This document shows positions 12,304 through 23,050 of a stretch of 64,000 nucleotides of DNA, piece by piece. Both the position numbers and the translations under genes were made by a program. The stretch spans positions 1,846,501-1,910,500 of the forward strand of contig NW_027077440.1 in assembly GCF_963924675.1 (NCBI RefSeq). Direction: 5' to 3'. Below the pieces are notes generated by a model. It was not told where the DNA came from. It ran no database searches and was given only the letters and a program-made list of their open reading frames with translations. Source of the DNA: Phocoena phocoena (taxonomy: Eukaryota > Chordata > Mammalia > Artiodactyla > Phocoenidae). The number at the start of each line of letters is the position of its first letter. Position 1 is the stretch's first letter.

Positions 12304-14050
12304 CAGTGAAATAGAGAGCAATTCTTAAATAATTCACTCAGGGCATGTGATGCAACCGGGATTGACCACATCTACACCCAGAGCTGGTTGAGACATATGG
12401 CTGGACACTTCAGGCTGATAGCATTGGTGAGTTTCGGTGAGCAAATGCAGACCCTTTGAAGTCATACTGCATGGTACCCATTCCATGGGTCCCAACTCTC
12501 CAGGTTCAAGGGATTCTTCCTCCAGCTAAAACATGCATGGGAAACCCAGTGTATGGTCCACCGTGTGATTGGGAAAAGATTTAAAATGCATCTCAGTTTT
12601 CGTATCCTGGTCTTCGGGTTCACCATTCCAGATGCTTTACTAACACTCTCCCCGCTTGGAGAGTCAGTGCCTTTAACCTCCTGTTTGGCACAGTTTGCAA
12701 TTTCTGTGCAAGATGAACAGGAATAGGGAGAACCAATGAGAGACTAGCTATAGGTGTCTGCACGGGCAAATGTAATGCTCATTTCCCACCAGGAAGAGGA
12801 ATTAACCAAAGGCTCAGCGTGCCCTGCCGGAAACAGATTAGGTCCTGAAGCAATCCTGTTGTTTTGTGCCCAGCTCACAAGAAAGTGAGTTGAAGAAAGG
12901 AGCTCAGGGGCACTGTAATTCACAAACCTGCAGACTTATAAATGACAGCTATCCTCCAAAAATATATTGAAGTAAGCCTGCGAAGGGGACTTAAAAGCGG
13001 GGCAGAGTTTCAGGAAAACCATTGCAGGGGGTAGACTGGAATTGCCCTGAAAGCATAGGAAAAGAGGCACAACGTCGACAATGATGCACTTGGCCAAAAA
13101 GGGCGTATGCGTTTTTTCCTGAATATATTCAGGAAAAAACGCATACGCCCTTTTTGGCCAACCAAGCAAGCCTGTAAAGGAAATCTGCACTACAATGATG
13201 TCTCACTGCCCCCCGGGCAAAAGGGCCATCTGAAAAAAGTGTAAAATCCAGAAAGGTAGGACAGGATATGGAGAACAGGGAGCCTTGTTATGCTGATTGG
13301 TAGGATGTAAATTGCCAGCAGCCACCCTGGAGAAGTGTATGGTGTTTCCTGAAACAGGTAAGAAACAAAGCAACACAGCCTATGGCACTTCCACTTATGG
13401 TCCTATAGCTTACGGAAATTAAAATCAAAAACAGACAGCCACCCCAATATTTGGGATGGCTGTGTTCACAAGAAGCTCGTCTACAGTATCAGGTAAATAT
13501 CCCAGAGAGCAAAAAATGGATAAAGAAGTTGTGGCACGTACGTACAATGCAATATCACTCAGCAATGAAATCTGTGTCATCAGGCCCGTAGCGGCATAGT
13601 GACTGGATGCAGGTACGGTGATTCTACGTGAACTACGTCACACAGAAAAAGAAACATCATAAGATATCACTAATACACGGAATGTAAACTTGACTACACA
13701 TGAACTGAATTACAAAACAGAACAGGGTCTCAAATTTAGAAAACCAACTAGTGCTTCCTTATGGGGAAAGGGGCGTTGGGGTGCTGCATAAAACCAGAGA
13801 CTGAAATTAGCACAGATAACTTTCCATAAGCCAAATATGTAATAGACAAGACCTACCCCTTGTTCAACGAAATGGACCCAACACCACATATTCAACGCCT
13901 AGGAATATACCTGACTAGGAAGAATCTTAAAACCCATGGATATATATGTTTCCGTAAGAGAATCAAGCGTGTGTACAGCGGCCGAAACGCAGCAGTGAAA
14001 ATCCGATAAATCCCATTATCAAAATAAATTTCGAAAACAAAACACAAAGA
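12304..14050 (+). repeat. Satellite monomer A6 (reference monomer)
   Basis: Length 1,747 bp; a good consensus example. Palindrome 13090-13161 is perfect. L1 similarity runs from about 13176 (block 'ctgcactacaatga') through the 'aaaatggataaagaag' ORF2-end block to an AATAAA-containing 3' end near 14050. A small hairpin lies at 12645-12664. Confidence 0.94.
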
Positions 14051-15795
14051 CAGTGAAATAGAGAGCAATTCTTAAATAATTCACTCAGGGCATGTGATGC
14101 AACCGGGATTGACCTCATCTATACCCACTGCTGGTTGAGACATAAGGCTGGACACTTCAGGCTGATAGCATTGGTGAGTTTCGGTGGGCAAATGCAGACC
14201 CTTTGAAGTCATACTGCATGGTACTCATTCCATGGGTCCCAACTCTCCAGGTTCAAGGGATTCTTCCTCCAGCTAAAACATGCATGGGAAACCCAGAGTA
14301 TCGTCCACCGTGTTATTGGGAAACGATTTAAAATGCATCTCAGTTTTCGTATCCTGGTCCTCGGGTTCAAAATTCCAGATGCTTTACTAACACTCTCCCT
14401 GCTTGGAGAGTCAGTGCCTTTAACCTCCTGTTTGGCACAGCTTGCAATTTCTGTGCAATATGAACAGGAATAGGGAGAACCAATGAGAGACTAGCTGTAG
14501 TTTTCTGCATGGGCAAATGTAATGCTCATTTCCCACCAGGAAGAGGAATTAACCAAAGGCTCAGCGTGCCCTGCTGGAAAGAGATTAGTGCCTGAAGCAA
14601 TCTTTCCGTTTTGTGCCCAGCTCACAAGAAAGCGAGTTGAAGAAAGGAGCTCCGGGGCATTGTAATTCACAAACCTGCAGAGTTATAAATGACAGCTATC
14701 CTCCAAAAATATATTGAAGTAAGCCTGCAAAGGGGACTTGAAAGCGGGGCAGAAATTCAGGAAAACGATTGAAGGGTTAAACAGGAATTGCACTTAAAGA
14801 ATAGGAAAAGAGGCAGAACGTCGATAATGGTACAATTGTCCAAAAAGTGCGGATGCTTTTTTCCCTAAATATATTCAGGAAAAAACGCATACGCACTTTT
14901 TGGCCAACCAAGCAAGCTTGTAAATAAACCTGCACTACAATGAAGTCTCAGTGCCCCCCAGGGCAAAAGGGCCATTTAAAAAAGTTGTAAAATCCAGAAA
15001 TGGAGGACAGGCAATGGAAAACAGGGATCCTTATTATGCTGATGCATATGATGTAAATTGCCGACAGCCATTCTGGAGAAGTGTTATGTGTTTCCTGAAA
15101 CACGTAAGAAACAAAGCAACACAGCCTATGGCACTTCCACTTATGGTCCTACAGCTTAGGGAAATTAAAATCAAAAACACCCAGCCACCTCAAAATTTGG
15201 GACCTCTCTGTTCACAAGAACCTCGTTTACAGTACCAGGTAAATATCTCAGAGAGCAAACAATGGATAAAGAAGTTGTGGTACGTACGTACAATGGAATA
15301 TCACTCAGCAATGAAATGTGTGTCATCAGGCCCGTAGCGGCATAGTGAGTGGATTCAGGTATGGTGATTCTACGTGAAATAAGTCACACATAAAAAGAAA
15401 CATCATAAAATATCACTAATACACATTATGTAAACTTGACTACACATGAACTGAATTACAAAACAGAACAGTCTCAAATTTAGAAAACCAACTTGTGCTT
15501 TCTTATGGAGAAAGATGCGTTGGAGTGCTGCATAAAACCAGAGACTGAAATTAGCACAGATACCGTTCCATAAGCCAAATATGTAATAGACAAGACCTAC
15601 TACTTGCTCAAAGAAATGGACTCAACACCACATATTCAACGCCTAGGAATATACCTGACTAGGAAGAATCTTAAAACCCGTGGATATTTATGTCTCCGTA
15701 AGAGAATCAAGAGTGTGTACAGCGGCATTAACACAGCAGTGAAACTCCGATAAATCCCAGTGTCGAAAAGAAATTTCAAAAACAAAACACAATGA
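14051..15795 (+). repeat. Satellite monomer A7 (right-edge type)
   Basis: Palindrome 14836-14907 is degraded. Shares with B17 edge-specific variants such as 'gagattagtgcctgaagc' (14581), so these two are orthologous while interior monomers are not. Confidence 0.9.
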
Positions 15796-16249
15796 CAGTG
15801 AAATAGAGAGCAATTCTTAAATAACTCACACAGGGCATGTGATGCAACCTGGTTTACCACATCTACACCCAGAGCTGGGTGAGAGATAAGGCTGGACCCT
15901 TTGGGCTGATAGCATTGGTGAGGTTCAGTGAGCAAATGCAGACCCTTTGATGTCATACTGCCTGGTACCCATTCCATGGTTCCCAACTCTCCAGGTTCAA
16001 GGGATTCTTCCTTCTGCTAAAATTTGCATGGGAAACCCAGAGTATGCTCCACCGTGTGACTGGGAAACCTTTTTACATGCATGTCTGTTTTCGTCCCCTG
16101 GTACTCAGGTTCACCATTCCAGACCCTTTTCTTACACTCTCCCCATTTGGAGAGTCAGTGCCTTTAACCTCCTGTTTGGCACTGTTTGCAATTTCTGCGC
16201 AAGATGAACAGGAATACGGAGAACCAATGGGAGACTATCTGTAGGTGTG

Positions 16250-16942
16250 TGCACGGGCAAATATTTTTTTAACATCTTTATTGGGGTATAATTGCTTTAC
16301 AATGGTGTGTTAGTTTTTGCTTTATAACAAAGTGAATCAGCTATACATATACATATGCTCCCTGTGTCTTCCCTCTTGTGTCTCCCTCCCTCCCTCTCTC
16401 CCCCTTCCACCCCTCCAGGCTGTCCCAACGCCCCGAGCTAATATCCCTGTGCCTTGCAGCTGCTTCCCCCTTGCTATCTACCTTACTACATTTGTTAGTG
16501 TGTATATGTCCATGACTCTCTCTCGCCCTGTCAAAACTCACCATTCCCCCTCCCCATATCCTCAATTCCGTTCTCCAGTAGGTCTGCGCCTCTATTCCTG
16601 TCTTATCCCTAGGTTCTTCATGACATTTTTTTCCTTTAAATTCCATATATATGTGTTAGCATACGCTATTTGTCTTTTTCTTTCTGACTTACTTCACTCT
16701 GTATGACAGACTCTAGGTCTATCCATCTCATTACAAATAACTCAGTTTCATTTCTTTTTAAGGCTGAGTAATATTCCATTGTGTATATGTGCCACATCTT
16801 CTTTATCCATTCGTCCAATGATGGGCGCTTAGGTTCTTTCCATCTCCGGGCTATTGTAAATAGAGCTGCAATGAACATTTTGGTACATGACTCTTTTTGA
16901 ATTTTGGTTTTCTCAGGGTATATGCCTAGTATGCACGGGCAA
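16250..16942 (-). mobile_element. 5'-truncated L1 inserted in monomer A8, with TSD
   Basis: Minus-strand L1 3' end (16261-16931) with its poly(A) seen as a T run near 16264. Flanked by an 11-bp target-site duplication 'tgcacgggcaa' at 16250-16260 and 16932-16942. It holds the 3'UTR and the end of ORF2 only. The same insertion is in copy B, so it predates the macro-duplication. Confidence 0.92.
16666..16878 (-). pseudogene. L1 ORF2 C-terminal fragment, copy A
   Basis: An open stretch of 70 codons matching the last part of L1 ORF2p, with the typical 'DEWIKKMWHIYTMEYYSA' wording. The endonuclease and reverse-transcriptase domains are absent because of 5' truncation, so it has no activity. Confidence 0.85.
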
Positions 16943-17292
16943 TTTTAACACTCATTTCCCAACAGGAAAAGGAATTAACCAAAGGCTCAGCATGCCGTGC
17001 TGGAATAAGATTAGGGCCTGAAGCAATCCTGCGGTTTTGTGGCCAGCTCACAAGAAAGCGAGTTGAGGAAAGGAGTTCAGGGGCACTGCCATTCACATAC
17101 CTGCAGACTTATAAATGACAGAAATCGTACAAAAATATATTGAATTAAGGCTGTGAAGAGGACTTGAAAGTGGGGCAGAATTGCTGGAATCCGATTTCAG
17201 GAGGTAGACGTGAATTGCTCTGAAAGCATAAGAGAAGTGGCAGAACCTCGTCAATGAAGCACTTGGCCAAAAAGGGCATATGCATTTTTTCC

Positions 17293-19641
17293 AGGGCCAT
17301 CATTCACGGGAGTAGGAGGCTCCCAGCATGCTCCAGTGGCCAACAGAGGGCCCACGTCGCCAAGGCGATGTGAGCTAGCCAGGCAGGAGTGACCTGACAT
17401 CAGAGGGCCCACCTCACAGAATGGTAGGGAACCCAGCCAGGATCAGACTCTCCCCAGAGGGCCCACATCACCAAGGTGATGGGAACAAGGCAGGAGTGTC
17501 CTCACACCCGTGGGGCCACATCATCAAAAGTTGAGGTACCCAGCACATGTGGCCTCAAACCAGAGGACCCACATCACCATGGGTTTCGGAGTGAGGCAGG
17601 CAGGATTAACCTCACAACACATGTCCCATTGTATACAAAAGGTGTGGAAACCAGCAGTTGGATCTTCCTAGCAGGCGGCCCAGAGCACTGAGGCTATGAG
17701 ATCCAGGCCGGCATGAACTCACAACAGAGGGCCCTCATTGTGATTCTGTAAGCAACCCAGCCGTTGTGACCTCAGAGCAGAAGGCCCACATCCCCATGGG
17801 GAAGGGAAACAAGCAGGAGTGTCATCGCAAGAGTGGGCACACATGAAAAAATGTGGGGAGCCCAGCAATTAGTGCCTGATGCCAGAGGGCCCTCATCACC
17901 GAGGGGCGGTGGCTCCCAGCCAGCTCCGACTGCTACCAGAGGGGCGACGTCGCCAATGCGGAGTGCGACAACCAGGCAGGAGTGACCTCAGAGCAGAGGG
18001 TCAACCTCACAGAAGTGTGAAGAACCAAAGAGGATCAGATTCTCACCAGAGGGCCCACATCACCAAGGGAATGGGAACCAGGCAGGAGTGTCCTCACACT
18101 AGTGGGGTCACATCACCGAAAAGTGAGGGACCCAGCACACGTGGCCTCAAACCAGAGGACACACATCACAAGGGAGCTGGGATTGAGGCAGGCAGGAGGA
18201 GCCTCCAAACAGAGGGACCATAGAATTAAAGAGGTGAAGAATCCCGCAGTTGGAACCTCCCAGCAGGCGGCCAGGAGCAGCGAGACTATGGGATCCAGGC
18301 CGGAGTGATCTCACACCAGAGGGCCGTCATCATGAAACTGTGAGCAACCTAGGCGTTGGGATCGCAGAGCAGAAGGCCCACATTCCCATGGGGTTGGGAA
18401 CCTGTCAGAAGTGTACTCGCACCACAGGGCACATATCAGAGAATTTAGGGAACACAGGATTTAGGGCCTGACGCCAGAGGGCCCTCTTTACCAAGGGGAG
18501 GAGACTCCAATCAGGCACCAACACCCAACTGAGGTCCCACGTCGCCAAGGTGACGTGTGACAGCCAGGTAGGAGTGACCTCACCGCAGAGGGCCTACCTC
18601 ACAGAAGGGTGAGGAACACAGCCAGGATAAGACTCTCACCAGAGGGCCCACATCACCAAGGTGATCAGAACCAGGCAGGAGAGTCTTCACACCAGTGTGG
18701 CCACATCATAGAAAGGTGAGGAACCCAGCACATGTGGCCTAAACCAGAAGACCCACATCTCCAAGGGGCTCGGAATGAGGCAGGCAGGAGTAGCCTCACA
18801 ACACAGGGCCCATAGAATAAAAAAGCTGAGGAATCCAGCAATGGGAACCTCCCAGCAGGCGGCCAAGAGCACCAAGTCTATGCGATTCAGGCCGCAGTAA
18901 ACTCACAGCAGAGGGTCCACATCATGAAACTGTGAGCAACCCAGCCATTTGGACCTCAGAGCAGAAGGTCCACATCCCCAAGGTGTTGGGAGCATGGCAG
19001 GAGTGTCCTCGCACCACTTAGCACACATCAGAAAATGTGTGGAGCCCAGCACTTAGGGCCTGACACCAGAAGGCCCTCATCACTGAGGGGAGGAGGCCCC
19101 AGCACGCTCCAACTGCCACCAGAGGGTCCACGTCGCCAAGGCGACGTGCGCCAGCCAGGCAGGATTGACCTCACAGCAGAGGGCCCACATCATGAAAGTG
19201 TGAGCAACCCAGCCGTTAGGACCTCAGAACAGAAGGCCCACACGCTCATGAGGATGGGAACCGGGCAGGAGTGCCCTCGTACCACTTAGCACGTATCAGA
19301 AAATGTGGGAACCCGCCATTAGGGTCTGACGCCAGAGGGCCTCATCACCGCGGGAAGGAGGCTCCCAGCAGGCTCCAACTGCCACCAGGGTGCCGAAGTC
19401 AACAAGGCGGGTTGTGCCAGCCAGGCAGGAGTGACCTCAGAGAAGAGGGCTCACCTCACGGATGTGTGAGGAACCCAACCAGGATCAGAGTCTCACCAGA
19501 GGGCCCACATCACCAAGGGGATGGGAACCAGGCAGGAGTGTCCACACACCAGTGGGGCCACATCATCAAAAGATGAGGAACCCATCACATATGGCCTCAA
19601 ACCTGAGGACATACATCACCATGTGGCTGGGAGTGAGGCAG
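17293..19641. repeat. GC-rich 592-bp tandem repeat array, copy A (about 4 units)
   Basis: The landmark 'gcctga' plus 'ccagagggcc' recurs at 17873, 18466 and 19058 (spacing 593, 592), then a short 266-bp unit at 19324. Each unit has about eight degenerate sub-repeats starting 'cagagggcccacatcacc' or variants, so the 592-bp unit grew from a shorter ancestral repeat. Small dyads such as CACGTCGCC-AA-GGCGACGTG (19129-19148) lie inside. I do not recognise the family. 592 is not a multiple of three and the open frames change frame from unit to unit, so it is not coding. Confidence 0.9.
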
Positions 19642-20763
19642 GTATCTGGAGGGGCACATTTAACTCTAATTTCCCACCAGGAAGAGGAATTAACCAAAGG
19701 CTCAGAGTGCCGTGCCGGACCCTGATTATGGCCTGAAGCAAACCTGCAGTTTTGTGGCCAGCTTACAAGGAAGCGAGTTAAGAAAGGAGCTCAGGGGCAC
19801 TGTAATTCACAAACCTGCAGAGATAAATGACAGCTATTGGCAAAAATATATCGAAGTAAGTCTGCAAAGAGGACTTGAAAACGAGGCAGAATTGCAGGAA
19901 TCATATTTCAAGAGGTAGATTGGAATTGCATTTAAAGCATATGAAAAGCGGCAGATCTTTGACAGTGATGCACATGGACAAAAAGTGCGTATACATTTTT
20001 CCTGAATATATTCAGGAAAAAACGCATATGAACATTTTGGCCAACCAAGCACTCCAGCAATGGAAATCCACACTACAATGAAGTCACATTTCCCATTCGT
20101 CAAAAAGGCCATCTGAATAAAGTGTAAAAACCAGAAACACAGGACAGGCCATGGAGAACAGGGAGCCGTGTTATGCTGATGGGCGGGATGTAAATTGCCA
20201 ACAGACACTCTGGAGATGTTCATGGTGTATCCTGAAACATCTAAAAAACAAAGCTACAGAGCCTAGGGCACTTCCACTTTTGGCCCTATAGCTTAGGAAA
20301 ATTAAAATCAACAAGACACAGCCAACACAAAATTTAGGGCTGCTGTGTTGACAAGAACCTCGAGTCCAGTACAAATTAAATATCCCAGAAAGAAAAAAAT
20401 GGATAAAGAAGTTGTGCTACTTACGTACAACGGAATATCACTCAGCAGTGAAATCAATGTCATCAGGCCTGTAGCAGCAAATTGAGTGGATTTAATTATG
20501 ATGATTCTAAGAGAAATATGTCACACAAAGAAAGATAATTATCATAAGATATCACTAATAGAGGGAGTGTAAACTTGGCTACACATAAACTGAATTACAA
20601 AACCGAACAGAGTCTCACATTTAGATAAAAACCTTATGCTTGCTTAAGGGGAAAGTTGAGTTGGGCTGCTGTATAAAAACAGATTGAAATTAGCACACAT
20701 ACCATTCCATAAGCCAAATACGTAATAAACAAGACCTACTCTTTGCTCAACGAAATAGACTCA
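19642..20763 (+). repeat. Diverged partial satellite monomer A9
   Basis: Starts at the monomer position equivalent to 'gtctgcacgggcaaatg' and runs through a degraded palindrome (centre about 20008) and the L1 half to the 'ctcaacgaaatagactc' block. It is isolated from the main array by the 592-bp repeat and is one of the more diverged monomers. Orthologous to B19. Confidence 0.88.
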
Positions 20764-21445
20764 TCCATGGTGTATCACCTCACACCTATTAGAATGGGCA
20801 TCATCAGAAAATCTACAAACAACAAATGCTGGAAACGGTGTGGAGATAAGGAATCCTCTTCCACTATTGTTGGGAACGTAAATTGATACAGTCACTGTGG
20901 AGAACATTATGGAGTTTCTTATAAAACTAAGAATAGAATTACCATATGATACAGCAATCCCTCTACTGGGCATATACCCAGACAAAACCATAAATCAAAA
21001 AGAGACATTCACCACAATGTTCATTGCATCACTATTTACACTATCCAGGAAATGGAAGCAACCTAAATGCCCACAGACAGACGAATGCATAAAGATGTGG
21101 TACATATATAAAATGGAATATTACTAAGCCATAAAAAGGAATGAAATTGGGACATTTGTAGAGACGTTGATGGATCTAGAGACTGTCATACAGAGTGAAG
21201 TAAGTCAGAAAGAGAAAAACAAATCTTGTATATTAATGCCTATATGTGGAACCTAGAAAAATTGTACAGATGAACCGTTTTGCAAGGCAGAAATAGAGCA
21301 ACACATGTATACAACAAACGTATGGACAACAAGGGGGGAAAGCTGTTGGGGATGGTGGTGGGAGGAGTTGAGGTATTGGGATTGGTATGTATACATTTAT
21401 ATGTATAAAGTAGATAACCAAAAACAACCTGCTGTATAAAAATAT
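20764..21445 (+). mobile_element. 5'-truncated sense L1, copy A
   Basis: Plus-strand L1 beginning within ORF2 ('tatcacctcacacctattag') through the ORF2 end and the 3'UTR. It directly abuts the truncated 3'UTR of monomer A9. No target-site duplication was found, so the left junction may be a rearrangement rather than a clean insertion. Confidence 0.88.
20897..21127 (+). pseudogene. L1 ORF2 C-terminal fragment within sense L1, copy A
   Basis: An open stretch of 76 codons matching the L1 ORF2 C-terminal region, ending early at a stop in the block that normally reads on past 'MEYY'. No catalytic domain is present. Confidence 0.8.
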
Positions 21446-21700
21446 AAAATTAAATTCAAAATAAAAAAATAAAATTAAAAAAAGTAAAACAGAAAAAATA
21501 TTCTTCCCTTCACATACATGTATTTATATGAATAAATTATTTCCATGCTTATATCTGTAAATACACAAAAGAGGAATAAAATCTACCTTGAACCAAAAAC
21601 GAAAAAAAGATAAAAAAGAACAGAACCCACCAGTTACACAGAGGAAAACCATTTCAGGGCACTTGCTCCAATTGCAAACAATTCTGAAGTTGGTCAGTGG
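21446..21700. other. A-rich tract and AT-rich spacer (copy A)
   Basis: Starts with the A-rich tail of the sense L1 (about 21446-21500), followed by AT-rich sequence with no recognised family. Confidence 0.6.
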
Positions 21701-22222
21701 TGGGGAATCATCTCCCATTTAGCCAGCATGCTCCTCGCAACAAGCGTCCTCACTGCAAAGCTGGGAGACCGTGCCGAGGTATCTGTGAGTAAACGTGGGC
21801 CGAGCCCCAGGCCAGCTGCTGCTGAAATGTTCCCACCCTTCCAAGGCTAAACACCTGAATATGTACAAGGACTTGAAAACCTAGAGGAAGGGCCATGGAG
21901 CCACATGAGGGACAGCATGCCAGCCGACTTGGTGCCTGCAGGCCAGCCAGGATGGTCCTGGCCCTGGGTGCTCTTCTGGAAGCTCTCCATTTCCCTGCCT
22001 GAGATACCCCTGCTGTCCCGGCCCCCACTGCTTTCTTCCTTCCTCACCTGTGCCCAGGGAGAAATTCCAGCGGCAGGTGTGGGTGACACATCCTCTTCTT
22101 TAGCAGGTAGCATCTTGGCAACTGCTGCAGAAAGTCCAGCAGAGCCCCACTCACACTGGGACACCCACAAAGCCGTGGCCTCTCACTCCCTCCCACCAGC
22201 CCAGCCCCGAGACTGCTGACAG
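21701..22222. other. Unidentified GC-rich segment before macro-repeat copy B
   Basis: GC-rich sequence that looks unlike the satellites around it. A 104-codon plus-strand frame (21905-22219) and overlapping minus-strand frames show no recognised domain. The segment joins the head of copy B without a visible boundary. It may be captured single-copy DNA. Confidence 0.5.
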
Positions 22223-23050
22223 GGCAGAGAAAATGGCGTCAGGCACAGCTGCAGGGGCTCTTGCTGCCTGGAGCGGTGTTTATATTGATCTCAACCCAGG
22301 CACACCTGGGGAGGGCTGGCCGGCACGGTCAGGCTTCCCAAGCCAGCCAATAATCACCCCTCAGGGGCTCACAGTTGCTGAAAATGGAACTTGCTGAATT
22401 GGCCAGGTCCAAGGAACAGGTGTGGGCTCCTGAGAGTCAGGATAGACAAGGGGCTGCAGCTCTGGCTTGTTTTCTAATTATATTATCTGGCCCATGAGTG
22501 GTAGACAACTTCAAGGAAACCCTCTTCTAATGAGAGGAACCCAGGAGTCAGGGAGAGGAGGGGTGGGTGGTGGTTGGAGACAGAGGCCTGGTGCCCCGGG
22601 TGCAGTGGAAGTCTCTGAAAGACCAGGTGGAGGAGGCCGCACAGAGTGATGCCCAGGGTCACAGACCTGTCAGAGCTGCTGTTTGTTAGTTCAAGTCCTG
22701 CTCTGAGGTGCTCTGTGTCAGATCTGAGCGACAGGTGAGCTGGGAGTGCTCTGCAATAAGGGCTATGTGCACGGTTCCTGTGTGCCCAGCCCTGCCAAGG
22801 TACCTGCAAGGGTAGCTCTGTATCCTGGGAGGGGCCTGACCACGGGAGCCCCATGGACTGCAGAGGACCTGCCCAGGGAATCCCATATCCTGGGAGGGGC
22901 CTGAACACGAGAGCCCCGTGGGCTGGGGTGGGGGTAGGGTACCTGCCCAGGTGAGCTCCATATCCTGGGATTGGCCTGACCTCGAGAGCCCCATGGGCTG
23001 CTGGAGTCCTGGTAAAGGATGTCAGGACAGTCAGTGAAGCCACTGAGGAT
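22223..23050. other. Unidentified GC-rich head segment, copy B
   Basis: Near-identical to 1-828, with scattered substitutions such as 'caaggaaaccctctt' here against 'caagaaaaccctctc' in copy A. Contains the three-unit imperfect tandem repeat at 22814-23012. Confidence 0.85.

Larger units (their letters stand above)
3611..17292 (+). repeat. Common-cetacean-type satellite array, copy A (8 monomers)
   Basis: Tandem array with a period of 1,746-1,751 bp, measured between palindrome centres at 6130, 7876, 9627, 11378, 13125 and 14871. I set monomer starts at the 'cagtgaaatagagagc' block just after the L1 3' end. Each monomer has about 0.87 kb of unassigned sequence ending in the 72-bp palindrome, then about 0.88 kb derived from the L1 ORF2 end plus 3'UTR. 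Period and L1 content match the common cetacean satellite described in the literature; the name is from memory. First, second and last monomers are diverged. An L1 is inserted in the last. Confidence 0.93.
15796..17292 (+). repeat. Satellite monomer A8 (truncated, L1-interrupted)
   Basis: Last monomer of the array. It is interrupted by an antisense L1 (16261-16931) and stops at 17292, 30 bases into the left arm of its palindrome (starts 17263), where the 592-bp repeat begins. Its L1 half and right palindrome arm are missing. Confidence 0.9.
1..22222 (+). repeat. Composite macro-repeat, copy A (22.2 kb)
   Basis: The sequence at position 1 reappears at 22223 and stays collinear (offset 22222, then 22223 after a one-base indel near 3602) through the head, the retroviral remnant, the LTR-like segment and the first two satellite monomers. 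Collinearity resumes at the right edge of the satellite array (offset 39903), in the 592-bp array (39905-39906, then 42917) and through the second L1. Differences seen by eye in the head are scattered single substitutions. The repeat start is set by the window edge, so the true phase of the unit is unknown. Whether more copies lie outside cannot be seen. Confidence 0.93.

Noticed and set aside
12602..12619. CENP-B-box-like 'ttcg ... cggg' pattern in the satellite ('ttttcgtatcctggtcctcggg' type region)
   Set aside because: The spacing between the two cores is 12 bases instead of 7, and the inner fixed A is missing. No true CENP-B box was found in the monomers examined.
13090..13161. The 72-bp palindrome as a bacterial-type terminator or a phage attachment site
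   Set aside because: The context is mammalian satellite DNA. The arms are not followed by a transcription-terminating T run, and no integrase lies nearby.
12936..13190. Recurring minus-strand open frames of about 84, 74 and 61 codons in nearly every satellite monomer
   Set aside because: They recur because the DNA recurs. They read antisense through the palindrome or the L1 half, vary by frameshift among monomers, and show no domain; the monomer length is not a multiple of three.
5309..14050. CRISPR-like regular repeats
   Set aside because: The units are 1.7-kb satellite monomers without short repeat-spacer structure or cas genes, in a mammalian genome.
18461..18470. 'ttaggg' within the 592-bp repeat as telomere-like sequence
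   Set aside because: It occurs singly once per unit ('gttagggcctga'), never as a tandem run, so it is not evidence of a telomere.
1..22222. Copy A / copy B as a pure assembly artefact
   Set aside because: The copies differ by scattered substitutions, a one-base indel near 3602, a mutated target-site duplication, a SINE and different array lengths. These are not expected from duplicating one locus, though array lengths could still be misassembled.
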